NCBI RefSeq assembly: GCF_050937815.1
Contig: NZ_JACDIJ010000010.1
Span: forward strand, 1-64,000
DNA length: 64,000 bases
Direction: 5' to 3'
DNA from: Treponema_C sp050937815
GTDB lineage: Bacteria; Spirochaetota; Spirochaetia; Treponematales; Treponemataceae
Part shown: positions 53,122 to 61,864 of the stretch, piece after piece
Layout of the letters: every line of letters starts with the position of its first letter
How positions within the stretch are numbered: the first letter of the stretch is position 1
The notes under the pieces: model-generated
Told to the model about the DNA's origin: nothing
What the model saw: the letters and a program-made list of their open reading frames with translations, nothing else
Databases searched by the model: none
Made by a program: the position numbers and the translations under genes

Positions 53122-53759
53122 GACATTTTGTTTTTTTCTTCGTCGGACAGCTCGGCAACCGTTTTTCCGTATTCGCTTAAAAACACGATAGGGTCGTAAC
53201 CGAAACCGCCTTGACCGCGGCTTTGTTCGATGTTTTCTATCAGGGTGCCTTCAAATGTTTCCTGAACGCAATAAAAACGCTCTTTTCCCAAATATAACAC
53301 CATTGCGCATACATAGCGGCATCGGCGCGCTTTATCGGCTGAGAGCGGCGCTTTATGCGCTGCAAGCGGCTGTGCGGTTTTTTCGGCCGTTTGCACGGCT
53401 GCGCATACCGCTTCATCAACGGCTTGTAAAAGCAGACGGTTTTGCTCTTCCTGCGGAATCTTCGTTCCGTCGGGCCTTCCTTTCGGAAAGGCGCTTCCGG
53501 CATAGCGTGCCGAATAGATACCGGGTGCGCCGCCGAGAATGTCGACGCAAATGCCCGAATCGTCGGCAAGTACCGGTTCTTTGACAATTTCCCACAGGGC
53601 GCGCGCTTTTATCAAGGCGTTTTCAAAAAAACCGTTTCCGTTTTCAATCGGGTTAAAGTCGATTCCCTTATCCGAAGGAATTAAAATTGTATGGCCGCGG
53701 CAAATTTCCTGCATTTCCTTTTTTTTGTGCAGGTTGCCCGTTGCAAGATACAGAGTCAT
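53079..53759 (-). CDS. rdgB: RdgB/HAM1 family XTP/dITP pyrophosphatase
   Basis: 226 residues. The signature ATGNLHKKKEMQEI starts the fold and VLADDSGICVDILGGAPGIY is the metal site, with GYDPIVFLSEYGKTVAEL as the base-binding end. It removes non-canonical purine nucleotides from the pool. An insert of about 25 residues at 130-155 (TAEKTAQPLAAHKAPLSADK) is longer than in usual members. TATACT stands six bases before the ATG, and no Shine-Dalgarno sequence is seen. Confidence 0.9.
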   Translation of the reverse strand: MTLYLATGNLHKKKEMQEICRGHTILIPSDKGIDFNPIENGNGFFENALIKARALWEIVKEPVLADDSGICVDILGGAPGIYSARYAGSAFPKGRPDGTKIPQEEQNRLLLQAVDEAVCAAVQTAEKTAQPLAAHKAPLSADKARRCRYVCAMVLYLGKERFYCVQETFEGTLIENIEQSRGQGGFGYDPIVFLSEYGKTVAELSDEEKNKMSHRGKAARKILQLL

Positions 53760-53765
53760 AAAAAA

Positions 53766-53771
53766 AGTATA
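53766..53771 (-). promoter_or_regulatory. -10 box of rdgB, placed for a leaderless mRNA
   Basis: On the minus strand TATACT (53771-53766) is followed by TTTTTT and the ATG at 53759. The -35 side is poor. Confidence 0.5.
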
Positions 53772-53782
53772 GCGTTTTTTTT

Positions 53783-54655
53783 CTATTTATACCAGTCTAT
53801 AATCCGCTGTGTGCCGCTTTCGGCAAAGCCTCGGTTTTCAAGTTCTTCGTACAGTTTCAAAACGGTATCCAAAACCGGTAATTTTTTGTTTTGTTCGCTC
53901 ATAACGCTTTGTCCGATTTTCATATCTTTTATAAAGTGTTTGATAAAAAAACCGGGTGCAAAATCGTTTTGAAGCATTTTGGGCACATTGTAATCCATTT
54001 GCCAACTTCCCGCCGCTCCTTTTGCAATGGCTTGTAAAATAATTTCCGCATTCAAGTTGTTTTGCAATGCATAAGCCGCTGCTTCGGCACAACCTGCAAT
54101 CGTCCCGGCTATAGCTATTTGATTGCATGCCTTACAATGCTGACCGCTTCCGGCAGGTCCTATATGAGTAATTGTTTTTCCCATAATTTGGAAGAGGGGC
54201 AACAGTTCCGCAAAGTCTTCTTTATCGGCACCGACCATTATCGAAAGGGTTGCATTTTGCGCTCCCGTGTCACCTCCGGAAACGGGGGCATCGGCAACGC
54301 GGAATTTTTTATGCGCAAATTCTGCAGAATGTGCGGTATCGTACAAGCGCTTTGCCAAAACGGGGGAGGATGTGGTCATATCGACTAAAAAAGCTCCCGT
54401 TCCGGCATGGCGGAAAATGCCTTTTTCTCCCAAATATACTTGTTCGACATCGGAAGGATAACCGACAATCGTAAACACCGCCTGCGCCCCTTGTACGCAT
54501 TCGGCTATTGTTGCGGCGGGTTCTATACCGTACTGCTTTAAGGCTTCACATTTTGCCGGGCTGCGGTTGTATATTTTTACCTTGTGTCCCGCCTGTGCCA
54601 GATGACGCGCCATTGAAGAGCCCATAACGCCGGCTCCTATCCATGCTATATTCAT
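53783..54655 (-). CDS. Beta-hydroxyacid dehydrogenase (GarR/MmsB family)
   Basis: 290 residues from the ATG at 54655, with GGAGCAGGA upstream. NAD(P) site GAGVMGSSMARHL (residues 6-18), substrate loop APVSGGDTGAQNATLSIMVG and catalytic Lys in GPAGSGQHCKACNQIA. The family includes tartronate semialdehyde reductase and 3-hydroxyisobutyrate dehydrogenase. As last gene of the Tct-linked operon it may reduce or oxidise a three- or four-carbon semialdehyde made by the lyases. Confidence 0.9.
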   Translation of the reverse strand: MNIAWIGAGVMGSSMARHLAQAGHKVKIYNRSPAKCEALKQYGIEPAATIAECVQGAQAVFTIVGYPSDVEQVYLGEKGIFRHAGTGAFLVDMTTSSPVLAKRLYDTAHSAEFAHKKFRVADAPVSGGDTGAQNATLSIMVGADKEDFAELLPLFQIMGKTITHIGPAGSGQHCKACNQIAIAGTIAGCAEAAAYALQNNLNAEIILQAIAKGAAGSWQMDYNVPKMLQNDFAPGFFIKHFIKDMKIGQSVMSEQNKKLPVLDTVLKLYEELENRGFAESGTQRIIDWYK

Positions 54656-54736
54656 ATCCTGCTCCAAAAACTGAACTTCAGTGCATACTCGATTTTGAAT
54701 TTCGAGCCGCACTGTTCTCTTAGATTATCTTTTTTA

Positions 54737-55696
54737 TTAAGAATTTACAATATTGACCGGAGTCCCTTTTAAAAAATGCTTTAAGTTATCAACGGCAATA
54801 TTCATTAAACGCTGCCGTGACTCTTTCGGTGCCCAAGCGATATGCGGTGTGATAATACAATTTTTTGCTTTTAAAAGCGGATTTGTTTTTAAAATCGGTT
54901 CACTTGAAACGACATCGGCTGCATAATAATAAACCTTACCGCTGTTGAGCGCTTCAGCCATATCATCTTCTTTAACCAAGGGGCCGCGTGATGTATTAAT
55001 GATAATGACATTGTTTTTCATTTTTTCTATGCTGTGTCGGTTTATCATTCCCTCGGTCGACGGGAACAGCGGAACATGCAGAGAAATTACATCGGACTGC
55101 TTATAGAGTGTTTCAAGAGGAACATAAGAAGCCAATTTTCGCCCCTCATCGCTTTTATATTCATCATAGGCGATAACATTCATACCAAGTGCTTGCGCTA
55201 TTTTTGCCGTACTTTGTCCGATACGGCCGAAACCGATTACTCCTAAGGTTTTACCGGCAAGTTCAATCAGCGGGTAGTCCCAAAAACACCAATCGGGATT
55301 GGAAGTCCAGCGCCCTTCATACACTGCTGTGCAATGATGTGCAACATGGTGACAGATTTCCAGTAAGAGTGCAAAGACATATTGCGAAACGGCTTGTGTT
55401 CCGTAAGTGGGAATATTTGAAACTATAATATTCTTTTCTTTAGCTGCCTGAACATCTATGACATTATAACCGGTTGCGAGCACACCGATGAATTTCAAAT
55501 GCGGACATGCATGTATCGTTTGTTTTGTAATCGGTGTTTTGTTTGTATATACATAAGCGGCGTTGCCGATACGTTCAATTATTTTATCGGCAGGGGTTCG
55601 GTCGTAGACGGTTAAATCTCCAAGCTGTCCTAATTCGTCCCAAGATAAATCTCCCGGATTTTCGGTATATCCGTCCAATACAACAATTTTTTCCAT
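54737..55696 (-). CDS. D-2-hydroxyacid dehydrogenase (HprA-like)
   Basis: 319 residues. The NAD loop GVIGFGRIGQSTAKIA and the catalytic Arg (NTSRGPLV), Glu and His (TPHIAWAP) are visible. The pattern, with TGYNVIDVQAAKEK before the Rossmann domain, fits glycerate/hydroxypyruvate reductases. It follows a hairpin after the aldolase gene. Confidence 0.9.
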   Translation of the reverse strand: MEKIVVLDGYTENPGDLSWDELGQLGDLTVYDRTPADKIIERIGNAAYVYTNKTPITKQTIHACPHLKFIGVLATGYNVIDVQAAKEKNIIVSNIPTYGTQAVSQYVFALLLEICHHVAHHCTAVYEGRWTSNPDWCFWDYPLIELAGKTLGVIGFGRIGQSTAKIAQALGMNVIAYDEYKSDEGRKLASYVPLETLYKQSDVISLHVPLFPSTEGMINRHSIEKMKNNVIIINTSRGPLVKEDDMAEALNSGKVYYYAADVVSSEPILKTNPLLKAKNCIITPHIAWAPKESRQRLMNIAVDNLKHFLKGTPVNIVNS

Positions 55697-55747
55697 TTTT
55701 TTTCCTCAAAACAGTATACAGATTTTTATTTTTCGATAAAGGAGGGA

Positions 55748-55789
55748 AGGGGCTGTTTCGAAAGTCTCTGAGCTGTTCGTCAGCCCCTT
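55748..55789. promoter_or_regulatory. Hairpin between aldolase and dehydrogenase genes
   Basis: Arms AGGGGCTG and CAGCCCCT enclose a 26-base loop. A T run follows on the plus strand, where no gene needs terminating; on the minus strand, which is transcribed, the stem is followed by CCCTCC. It probably attenuates or stabilises the operon mRNA. Confidence 0.5.
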
Positions 55790-55808
55790 TTTTAAGTAAA
55801 AATAATTT

Positions 55809-56600
55809 TTACTTTGATAAAAACTCCTTCATTGCCGCCCCTTGTTGGTTTATAAAATTATTATACACCTTTATTTGGTCTCCGAAACAAATATCTTTTA
55901 CGCCTAAATCAAGATAATATTGCACGTCCTCAATTTTTCCGTAAATTTCACAGCGCGGCCGCACTCCGTGTTTTAGTGCGGTTTCAATCATTTTACGCTC
56001 TGCAGCCTTGCATTCTTCCTTAAAGTCGGCAACATTGTATCCGTTGCTCATAGAAAAATCGGAAGGTCCGAATTGAACCATATCCACACCTTTTACGGAA
56101 CAGATTTCTTCAATATTGTCCATAGCTTCTTTTTTTTCAATCATAAAGGCTAAAACAATATCGTTTACCCGTTCCAAATGATCCATTTGTTTAAGGAAGG
56201 GCTGGTAACCGATAAATCTTCGGTTCGGATATCCGAAGCGGCCGCCTGAAACGACGGAATCTCCTTTCATAATTTTAACGGCTTCCCGAACTTCATCGGC
56301 GGTATGTACATCCGTAAACAAAATAGCTTGAAATCCCGAAGCCGCCGCCTTTTGTGCAACATATCCGGCATTTTGAAAGTCTACCTTTATCATTGTTCCC
56401 ATATTGGAAAGTTCTGCCGCTCGTGCAATGTTTTCCAAATCGTATTGCGTAAAGGGGGAATATTCGGCAACATATTCGATATAATCAAAATTACCGCTGT
56501 TTCCTACCAATTCAACTAAAAAAGGCCATGTTGTAGACATTCGTGTGCCTAATGTTTTTTCTCCCGAACGAATGGCATCTCGTAACCGATTGTTTTTCAT
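55809..56600 (-). CDS. HpcH/HpaI family aldolase-like protein with altered active site
   Basis: 263 residues. The TIM-barrel phrases of the family are present: GTRMSTTWPFLVELVGNSG, GVDMVQFGPSDFSM (metal Asp) and MIEKKEAMDNIEEI (metal Glu). In the position of the general-base His (DxEHAP) it has AEYSP, so Tyr47 replaces His, and Lys72 replaces the Arg that holds pyruvate. The metal ligands stay. It belongs to a divergent subfamily whose reaction is not known. The start lies 80 bases after the rraA-like stop. Confidence 0.8.
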   Translation of the reverse strand: MKNNRLRDAIRSGEKTLGTRMSTTWPFLVELVGNSGNFDYIEYVAEYSPFTQYDLENIARAAELSNMGTMIKVDFQNAGYVAQKAAASGFQAILFTDVHTADEVREAVKIMKGDSVVSGGRFGYPNRRFIGYQPFLKQMDHLERVNDIVLAFMIEKKEAMDNIEEICSVKGVDMVQFGPSDFSMSNGYNVADFKEECKAAERKMIETALKHGVRPRCEIYGKIEDVQYYLDLGVKDICFGDQIKVYNNFINQQGAAMKEFLSK

Positions 56601-56680
56601 AACCGTCTCCTATAAAAGTTTTGTAAAGAATTAATTCGCAGTCCTCGTTTGAGAACCGAAGATTTTTTTGTTTTCCCTGT

Positions 56681-57385
56681 TTAATCATATACGCCTTTGA
56701 GGATTTCCGCAATCATTAGAGCGTCCGTAGTTTTTTTTATCATGTTTTGACGTTTTTTTTCCGCTTCGGTTATTCTTTTTACATTATCTAAGATTGATGT
56801 AACCATTTCCGAAGAGAATTTTACGGCACCGTTTTCATCCATATGAATTATATCTTTTGGCATTACATGCATACCGCAAATGTTAACGGGAACATTGATG
56901 GCTTCAATTGCAAAAGGACCATGTCCGGCAGTTACACCTGTAAGCATATATTGAACATTGAGGGCTCGTATTTCATCAACATCCCGTGATGGTCCATCGC
57001 TTAAAACTCCTACTACTCCCATTGATTTAAAAGCTGTTAACATATTTCCTCCCAATAAACCGTTTCTTTTTTTTATTTTAGGAGGGAAATTTTGTTTTAC
57101 AGCCAAAACAATGGGATCTTTTATCTTATCCAATGCCAATAACAAATCTTTAAAGGTTAAGCGTTCATAAAGAGGGTCAGGCATGCCATAAACTACGGTT
57201 ACCACAACTCCTGCTTTAGGCCCGAGATTTGGGAACATACATTTCAATGTCTGATTTGTGTACCAATGTCCGTTCCATGGATGATATTGTCCTAAACAAG
57301 TGTCGTGCTTTTGCGGATAAGTTGCAATAGCATTCGTAATACTTGGTGTGTCGTATTTTTCTAATTCTTTTAACAAATCTTTCAT
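56681..57385 (-). CDS. RraA-like family protein (possible hydroxy-oxoacid aldolase)
   Basis: 234 residues. The RraA/HMG aldolase fold is shown by LLGGNMLTAFKSMGVVGVLS and DGPSRDVDEI, with the Arg and Asp that bind pyruvate and metal in the aldolase branch. The family includes both RNase E inhibitors and 4-hydroxy-4-methyl-2-oxoglutarate aldolases; the operon context favours an aldolase or dehydratase. It starts three bases before the DapA-like stop. Confidence 0.82.
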   Translation of the reverse strand: MKDLLKELEKYDTPSITNAIATYPQKHDTCLGQYHPWNGHWYTNQTLKCMFPNLGPKAGVVVTVVYGMPDPLYERLTFKDLLLALDKIKDPIVLAVKQNFPPKIKKRNGLLGGNMLTAFKSMGVVGVLSDGPSRDVDEIRALNVQYMLTGVTAGHGPFAIEAINVPVNICGMHVMPKDIIHMDENGAVKFSSEMVTSILDNVKRITEAEKKRQNMIKKTTDALMIAEILKGVYD

Positions 57386-57388
57386 GAT

Positions 57389-58297
57389 TTAATTTTCCCT
57401 GTGTAAAAAGTTGGCTTTTTTCATTTGTTCCTTCATAAGGTTAAGGATTGATTCATCTGAAGGCAAACTGGGACGATAGGGAAGTCCAACATCCTGGCCA
57501 TTTAAATTTGCATAATCTTTTGTTCCGACAGGAAAACTTGCTTTATCCAGCATCAGTCTGAGAGGATTTAATGTGCGCTGAAACTCTAAAGCGCGCTTAA
57601 TATTTCCTTTGATATATGAACGATAAATATTGCAAACTAATTCTGGAAATATGTTTGCCATTGTAGCAACGGCTCCATGTCCGCCGTGTACAAGTGTTCC
57701 ATATATTAAAGTATCTTTACCGCCAAGGACTTTAAAGGAAGTATTTATAGTTCTTCTTATTAGTTCGCTGGTAAGTGTCATATCGCCGCTTGAATCTTTA
57801 ATTCCGACAATATTTTCATGTTTTTCGACTAATTTTACAACTAGATCTGCTGTTAAACTATAACCGATACGACCGGGATTATTATAAAGCAGCATGTGTT
57901 TTCCATCTATTGCCTGTGCAATAGCAGAAAAATGATTTAATAATTCGTTTTCATTGGGTCTTAAAAACATAGGTTGTAAAATTGAAACTGCACATGCACC
58001 AAGTGAAAAAGCATTTTGTGCTAGCTTAATACATTTTTTTGTACTGATAGCACCTATTCCAAAATATACCGGTACGCGTTTTTTTGTTTGATCAACAATA
58101 ATTTTTAGACCTTTGTATTGTTCTTCTTCTTCAATAGCATAAAATTCCCCATTGCTTCCAAAAGCCAAGATTCCTTCAACACCGCCTTCAATGATAAAAT
58201 CAACTTGTTTTCTTAGTTTGAACTCATCGATTTTTTCGTTTTCATCAATTGGAGTTAGTATTGGAGGAATAATACCCTTAATATACTCAGTTTGCAT
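57389..58297 (-). CDS. Dihydrodipicolinate synthase/N-acetylneuraminate lyase family protein
   Basis: 302 residues, normal for the family. Schiff-base Lys167 (GIKDSSGD), Tyr138 (LLYNNPGR) and the pyruvate loop GSNGE (47-51) are present. The family joins or splits pyruvate and aldehydes (KDG aldolase, DapA, NanA, or 5-keto-4-deoxyglucarate dehydratase). Linked to a Tct transporter, a catabolic lyase is likelier than lysine synthesis. Confidence 0.9.
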   Translation of the reverse strand: MQTEYIKGIIPPILTPIDENEKIDEFKLRKQVDFIIEGGVEGILAFGSNGEFYAIEEEEQYKGLKIIVDQTKKRVPVYFGIGAISTKKCIKLAQNAFSLGACAVSILQPMFLRPNENELLNHFSAIAQAIDGKHMLLYNNPGRIGYSLTADLVVKLVEKHENIVGIKDSSGDMTLTSELIRRTINTSFKVLGGKDTLIYGTLVHGGHGAVATMANIFPELVCNIYRSYIKGNIKRALEFQRTLNPLRLMLDKASFPVGTKDYANLNGQDVGLPYRPSLPSDESILNLMKEQMKKANFLHREN

Positions 58298-58310
58298 TTT
58301 TTCTCCAAAA

Positions 58311-59822
58311 TTAAATTGTACCGTCCCAAGTCGATACTTTAGTTACCTTACGTTCGATATCATCGAACCAACGGCTTGTAACGGTTTTTGTTTCTGTAAA
58401 GAATTTATAACCGTCTTTTCCCAAACAGTGTAAATCACCGATAAAAGAATCTTTATGGCCTGAAAACGGGAACATTCCGACCGGCACAGGAATGGCAACA
58501 TTCACGCCAACCATACCTCCGTCCGTGTGTCGGGCAAATTCACGAGCGTAATATCCGCTTTGTGTAAAAATAGCCGACCCGTTGGCAAATCTGTTTCCGT
58601 TCATTACCTGAAGTCCTTCTTCAAAAGAATTTACTCTTTTTATACAAAGTACCGGTCCGAAAATCTCTGACTGTCCGACAGTCATTTCCGAAGAAACATA
58701 ATCTAAAATTGTCGGACCTAAATAAAATCCGTTTTCAAAACCTTTCGGATAACATTCCCGCCCATCCAGCACAAGTTTTGCTCCTTCTTGAATTCCTTTA
58801 TTTATCCAATCAATAATTGATTGACGGTGTTTAGCGCTTATTACAGGTCCCATGTCCGTACTTTTGTCATATCCGGGGCCGATCTTTAGATTTTTTGCCA
58901 ATTCAACCAATTCAGATACTAAAGCATCTGCAACGGCATTATGTACAACTATTACAGGCAGAGCCATACAGCGTTCACCGGCACAACCGTATGCAGCATT
59001 AATAATAGCAGCGGCTGTACGTTTTACAGGTACATCATCCATAATCAAAGCATGGTTTTTAGCTTCACCTTGAACTTGAACTCTTTTTCCTGCTTGGGCA
59101 GCAACCGAATACACATGTTTTCCTACATCTGTTGTGCCGACAAAAGAAATGCCTTTTATTCTTGCATCGGTTAATAATATTTCAGCTTCCGTTCTCGAGC
59201 AAGTAACAATATTTAAAACTCCGTCTGGCAATCCTGCTTCTTTATACAATTCGGCAAAACGAAGAGCACTTAATGGTGTAGTAGAAGATGCTTTAATAAC
59301 AATTGTATTACCACATGCAATACAAATCGGTGTCATCCAGCCCATAGGAATCATGGACGGAAAATTAAAAGGTGAAATTCCCGCAAAGACTCCCAACGGC
59401 TGACGATAAGATACTGTATCAAATCCGGAAGAAGTATCCATTAAACTTTCACCCATCATTAACGAAGGTGCGGCAATGGCCTGTTCGGTTCCTTCTTTTG
59501 CCTTTAAAACGTCCCCTTCGGCCTCAAACCAGTTTTTTCCGTTTTCAAGTGCAACTAAATGTGTCAATTCTTCCATATTTTGAATAATCAAATCACGAAG
59601 TTTATATAATATCTGTGTTCGTTTTAAAACAGGTGTTGCCGACCATCCTTTATATGCAGCATGAGCAGCAGATATGGCCATTTCTATTTCTTCTTTCGTA
59701 CACTGGGGAATTCGCGAAATAATTTCACCTGTGCTCGGATTATACTGATCATTATACTTATCTGTCTTTGAATCAATAAATGTACCGTTAATAAACGGTT
59801 TAACTGTTTGTAGTTCTTTCAT
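58311..59822 (-). CDS. CoA-acylating aldehyde dehydrogenase (MmsA/IolA-like)
   Basis: 503 residues from the ATG at 59822 with GGAGA upstream. Catalytic Cys285 is in GCAGERCMALPV, and QGEAKNHALI is the pattern of methylmalonate-semialdehyde dehydrogenases, which use CoA rather than water. It would oxidise a semialdehyde to an acyl-CoA. The gene follows the hydroxyacid dehydrogenase by 46 bases. Confidence 0.9.
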   Translation of the reverse strand: MKELQTVKPFINGTFIDSKTDKYNDQYNPSTGEIISRIPQCTKEEIEMAISAAHAAYKGWSATPVLKRTQILYKLRDLIIQNMEELTHLVALENGKNWFEAEGDVLKAKEGTEQAIAAPSLMMGESLMDTSSGFDTVSYRQPLGVFAGISPFNFPSMIPMGWMTPICIACGNTIVIKASSTTPLSALRFAELYKEAGLPDGVLNIVTCSRTEAEILLTDARIKGISFVGTTDVGKHVYSVAAQAGKRVQVQGEAKNHALIMDDVPVKRTAAAIINAAYGCAGERCMALPVIVVHNAVADALVSELVELAKNLKIGPGYDKSTDMGPVISAKHRQSIIDWINKGIQEGAKLVLDGRECYPKGFENGFYLGPTILDYVSSEMTVGQSEIFGPVLCIKRVNSFEEGLQVMNGNRFANGSAIFTQSGYYAREFARHTDGGMVGVNVAIPVPVGMFPFSGHKDSFIGDLHCLGKDGYKFFTETKTVTSRWFDDIERKVTKVSTWDGTI

Positions 59823-59868
59823 AAAATCTCCATCAATATTCTTGTGTTTTGGAAACACACACTAAAAA

Positions 59869-60819
59869 TTAATTCGGCTGTACAATCGGAAATTTTGGTG
59901 TGCGCCCGTTAAAAACATCATCCACAGCGACGGCACAGGACATAGCCATTGCCTCGGCTGCTTCATCCGTCAGTGCTGCGTTATGGGGAGTTAAAACAAT
60001 ATTTTCAAGATTTAACAACGGATTATCCGTTTCAGGAGGTTCTTTTGAGAATACATCTAAGCCAGCGGATTTAACTTTACCGTTTTTTAATGCCTCTGCA
60101 AGATCATGTTCATTAACTATTCCGCCTCTTGCACAATTCACAATAATAACACCGTCTTTCATTAATTTTATTGAATTTTTATTAATTAGGTTATTTGTTT
60201 CCGGTGTAAGAGGAACATGTAAGGTAATAATATCGGCTTCTTTATAAACATCTTCAAGAGTGTTTTTCCATTCAACAAAATCCGGCACAATAGAAGGTTT
60301 GCAAATGTCAAATGCAAGAATTTTCATGCCAAAACCTTTTACTGCAATTTCTGCAACCTTACTTCCTATAGCTCCTATTCCGATAAGTCCCAGTTTTTTA
60401 CCTGAAATCTCTGTTCCGTGAACCTTGTTTCTGATTGCAAAGTTTCCTTTACGTATTTCATCATGGAATGTGGGCAAAAGATTTGCTGCGGCAAGGATAA
60501 GTGTAATTGTATGTTCAGCAACAGATGTAACGTTTGCCCCTTTTGCGATAGTGACCCAAAGATTTTGCTTTTTTGCTTGTTCCAAAGGAAGGTTATCTAC
60601 ACCGACACCATGGCGAGCTATAATTTTGAGCTTTGTGCCGGCTTTTATAACATTTTCGGAATATAATGCCGTTCGAGCAATCAGTGCATCCGCCGAAGGG
60701 ATTTCCTTCAATAAAGTTTCTTCATCAAATCCCGGCCCAACTTGAATCTCATATCCTTTTTGTAAAAGGAAATCTTTTGCTTTAGGATGAATATCTTGCG
60801 GAATTAAAATCTTGTACAT
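59869..60819 (-). CDS. D-2-hydroxyacid dehydrogenase (phosphoglycerate dehydrogenase-like)
   Basis: 316 residues. NAD loop GLIGIGAIGSKVAEIA; Arg in VNCARGGIVNE and His in TPHNAALTDEA complete the catalytic set. No ACT regulatory domain, so it is a short catabolic type instead of the SerA of serine synthesis. It is the first enzyme gene after the transporter, 14 bases after the binding protein gene, and may act on the imported hydroxyacid. Confidence 0.9.
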   Translation of the reverse strand: MYKILIPQDIHPKAKDFLLQKGYEIQVGPGFDEETLLKEIPSADALIARTALYSENVIKAGTKLKIIARHGVGVDNLPLEQAKKQNLWVTIAKGANVTSVAEHTITLILAAANLLPTFHDEIRKGNFAIRNKVHGTEISGKKLGLIGIGAIGSKVAEIAVKGFGMKILAFDICKPSIVPDFVEWKNTLEDVYKEADIITLHVPLTPETNNLINKNSIKLMKDGVIIVNCARGGIVNEHDLAEALKNGKVKSAGLDVFSKEPPETDNPLLNLENIVLTPHNAALTDEAAEAMAMSCAVAVDDVFNGRTPKFPIVQPN

Positions 60820-60833
60820 ACTTACCTCTGAAA

Positions 60834-61826
60834 TTATTTCTTTTTATATGATGCTTTAAGTTCATCACTTATATCCATATAGATTTTTTCCTGTTTTTTC
60901 AAAAACTCAACAGTTTCTTTTGTGTTTTTGTATAAGGGAACTTGTGAAAAAGCTTGTGAAATTTGTTCTTGATATTCTTTATTTTTTGTAACAATATTTT
61001 CGCAGGCTTTACTCATTTTTTCAATTATTCGCGGATCTGTGCCCTTTACTGCATAGAGTACATATACCGGATCAAATTCGCCATTTACATCTTGTTCTTT
61101 TACTGTCGGGTATTGAGATAATGTAGGATGACGCTGTGATGCACAATTTCCAAGTACTTTGAATTCACCGGTTTTAATATAATCGGCTACATTGGGCATG
61201 CCGGCTAAAATAATATCTAAGTGACCTCCTTTTAAACCTACAACACGATCTGCAGCCGACCCGGATGATACCAGATTAAATTCTGCACCGGCTTTTTGAA
61301 AAACGACAGCCATATAGTTTGATGTTGCACCGGGATTAACACCGAAGCGATATTTACCGGGATTTTTTTTTGTTTCTTCAATCATACCTTGTATATCATT
61401 TGCAGGAAAATTTGATCTGACAGTAACAAATTCACCGGTTCCTTGTCCGAATGCACATACAGGATCTAAATCTGACCAACCTTTTTCGGTAATACCGAAA
61501 GCTTTTGCCGTATGTAAGGGAACATGATTCATATAAAACCTGTATCCGTCATTTGGGGAATTTACAACTTCTTCTGTTGCGATAGAACCTCCCGCACCGG
61601 TAATATTTGTAACAACAACGACAACTCCTATTTCATCTTTTAAGTATTTCGCTAATGTACGCGCATTAAAATCGGAATCTCCACCCGCAGACATACCACA
61701 TACAAGTTGCACGGATTTTTTAGGCCAATCGAGTTTAGTGGTTTCTTTTGTTTTGTTAGAACAGGCTCCTAAAACGATGACAATCATAAAAAATACTCCG
61801 AATAAAATTCGCAATTTTTTTTCCAT
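60834..61826 (-). CDS. Tripartite tricarboxylate transporter binding protein (TctC family)
   Basis: 330 residues. Lipobox VLGAC (Cys about 22) marks a lipoprotein. The family opening is WPKKSVQLVCGMSAGGDSDF and later ITGAGGSIATEEV, which binds a carboxylate. Such proteins take up citrate, tartrate, malate and related acids; the ligand cannot be read from sequence. GGAGG precedes the start. Confidence 0.92.
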   Translation of the reverse strand: MEKKLRILFGVFFMIVIVLGACSNKTKETTKLDWPKKSVQLVCGMSAGGDSDFNARTLAKYLKDEIGVVVVVTNITGAGGSIATEEVVNSPNDGYRFYMNHVPLHTAKAFGITEKGWSDLDPVCAFGQGTGEFVTVRSNFPANDIQGMIEETKKNPGKYRFGVNPGATSNYMAVVFQKAGAEFNLVSSGSAADRVVGLKGGHLDIILAGMPNVADYIKTGEFKVLGNCASQRHPTLSQYPTVKEQDVNGEFDPVYVLYAVKGTDPRIIEKMSKACENIVTKNKEYQEQISQAFSQVPLYKNTKETVEFLKKQEKIYMDISDELKASYKKK

Positions 61827-61864
61827 TTTTTTCCTCCTAAAGAATGATTATTTAAAAGTGTGCT

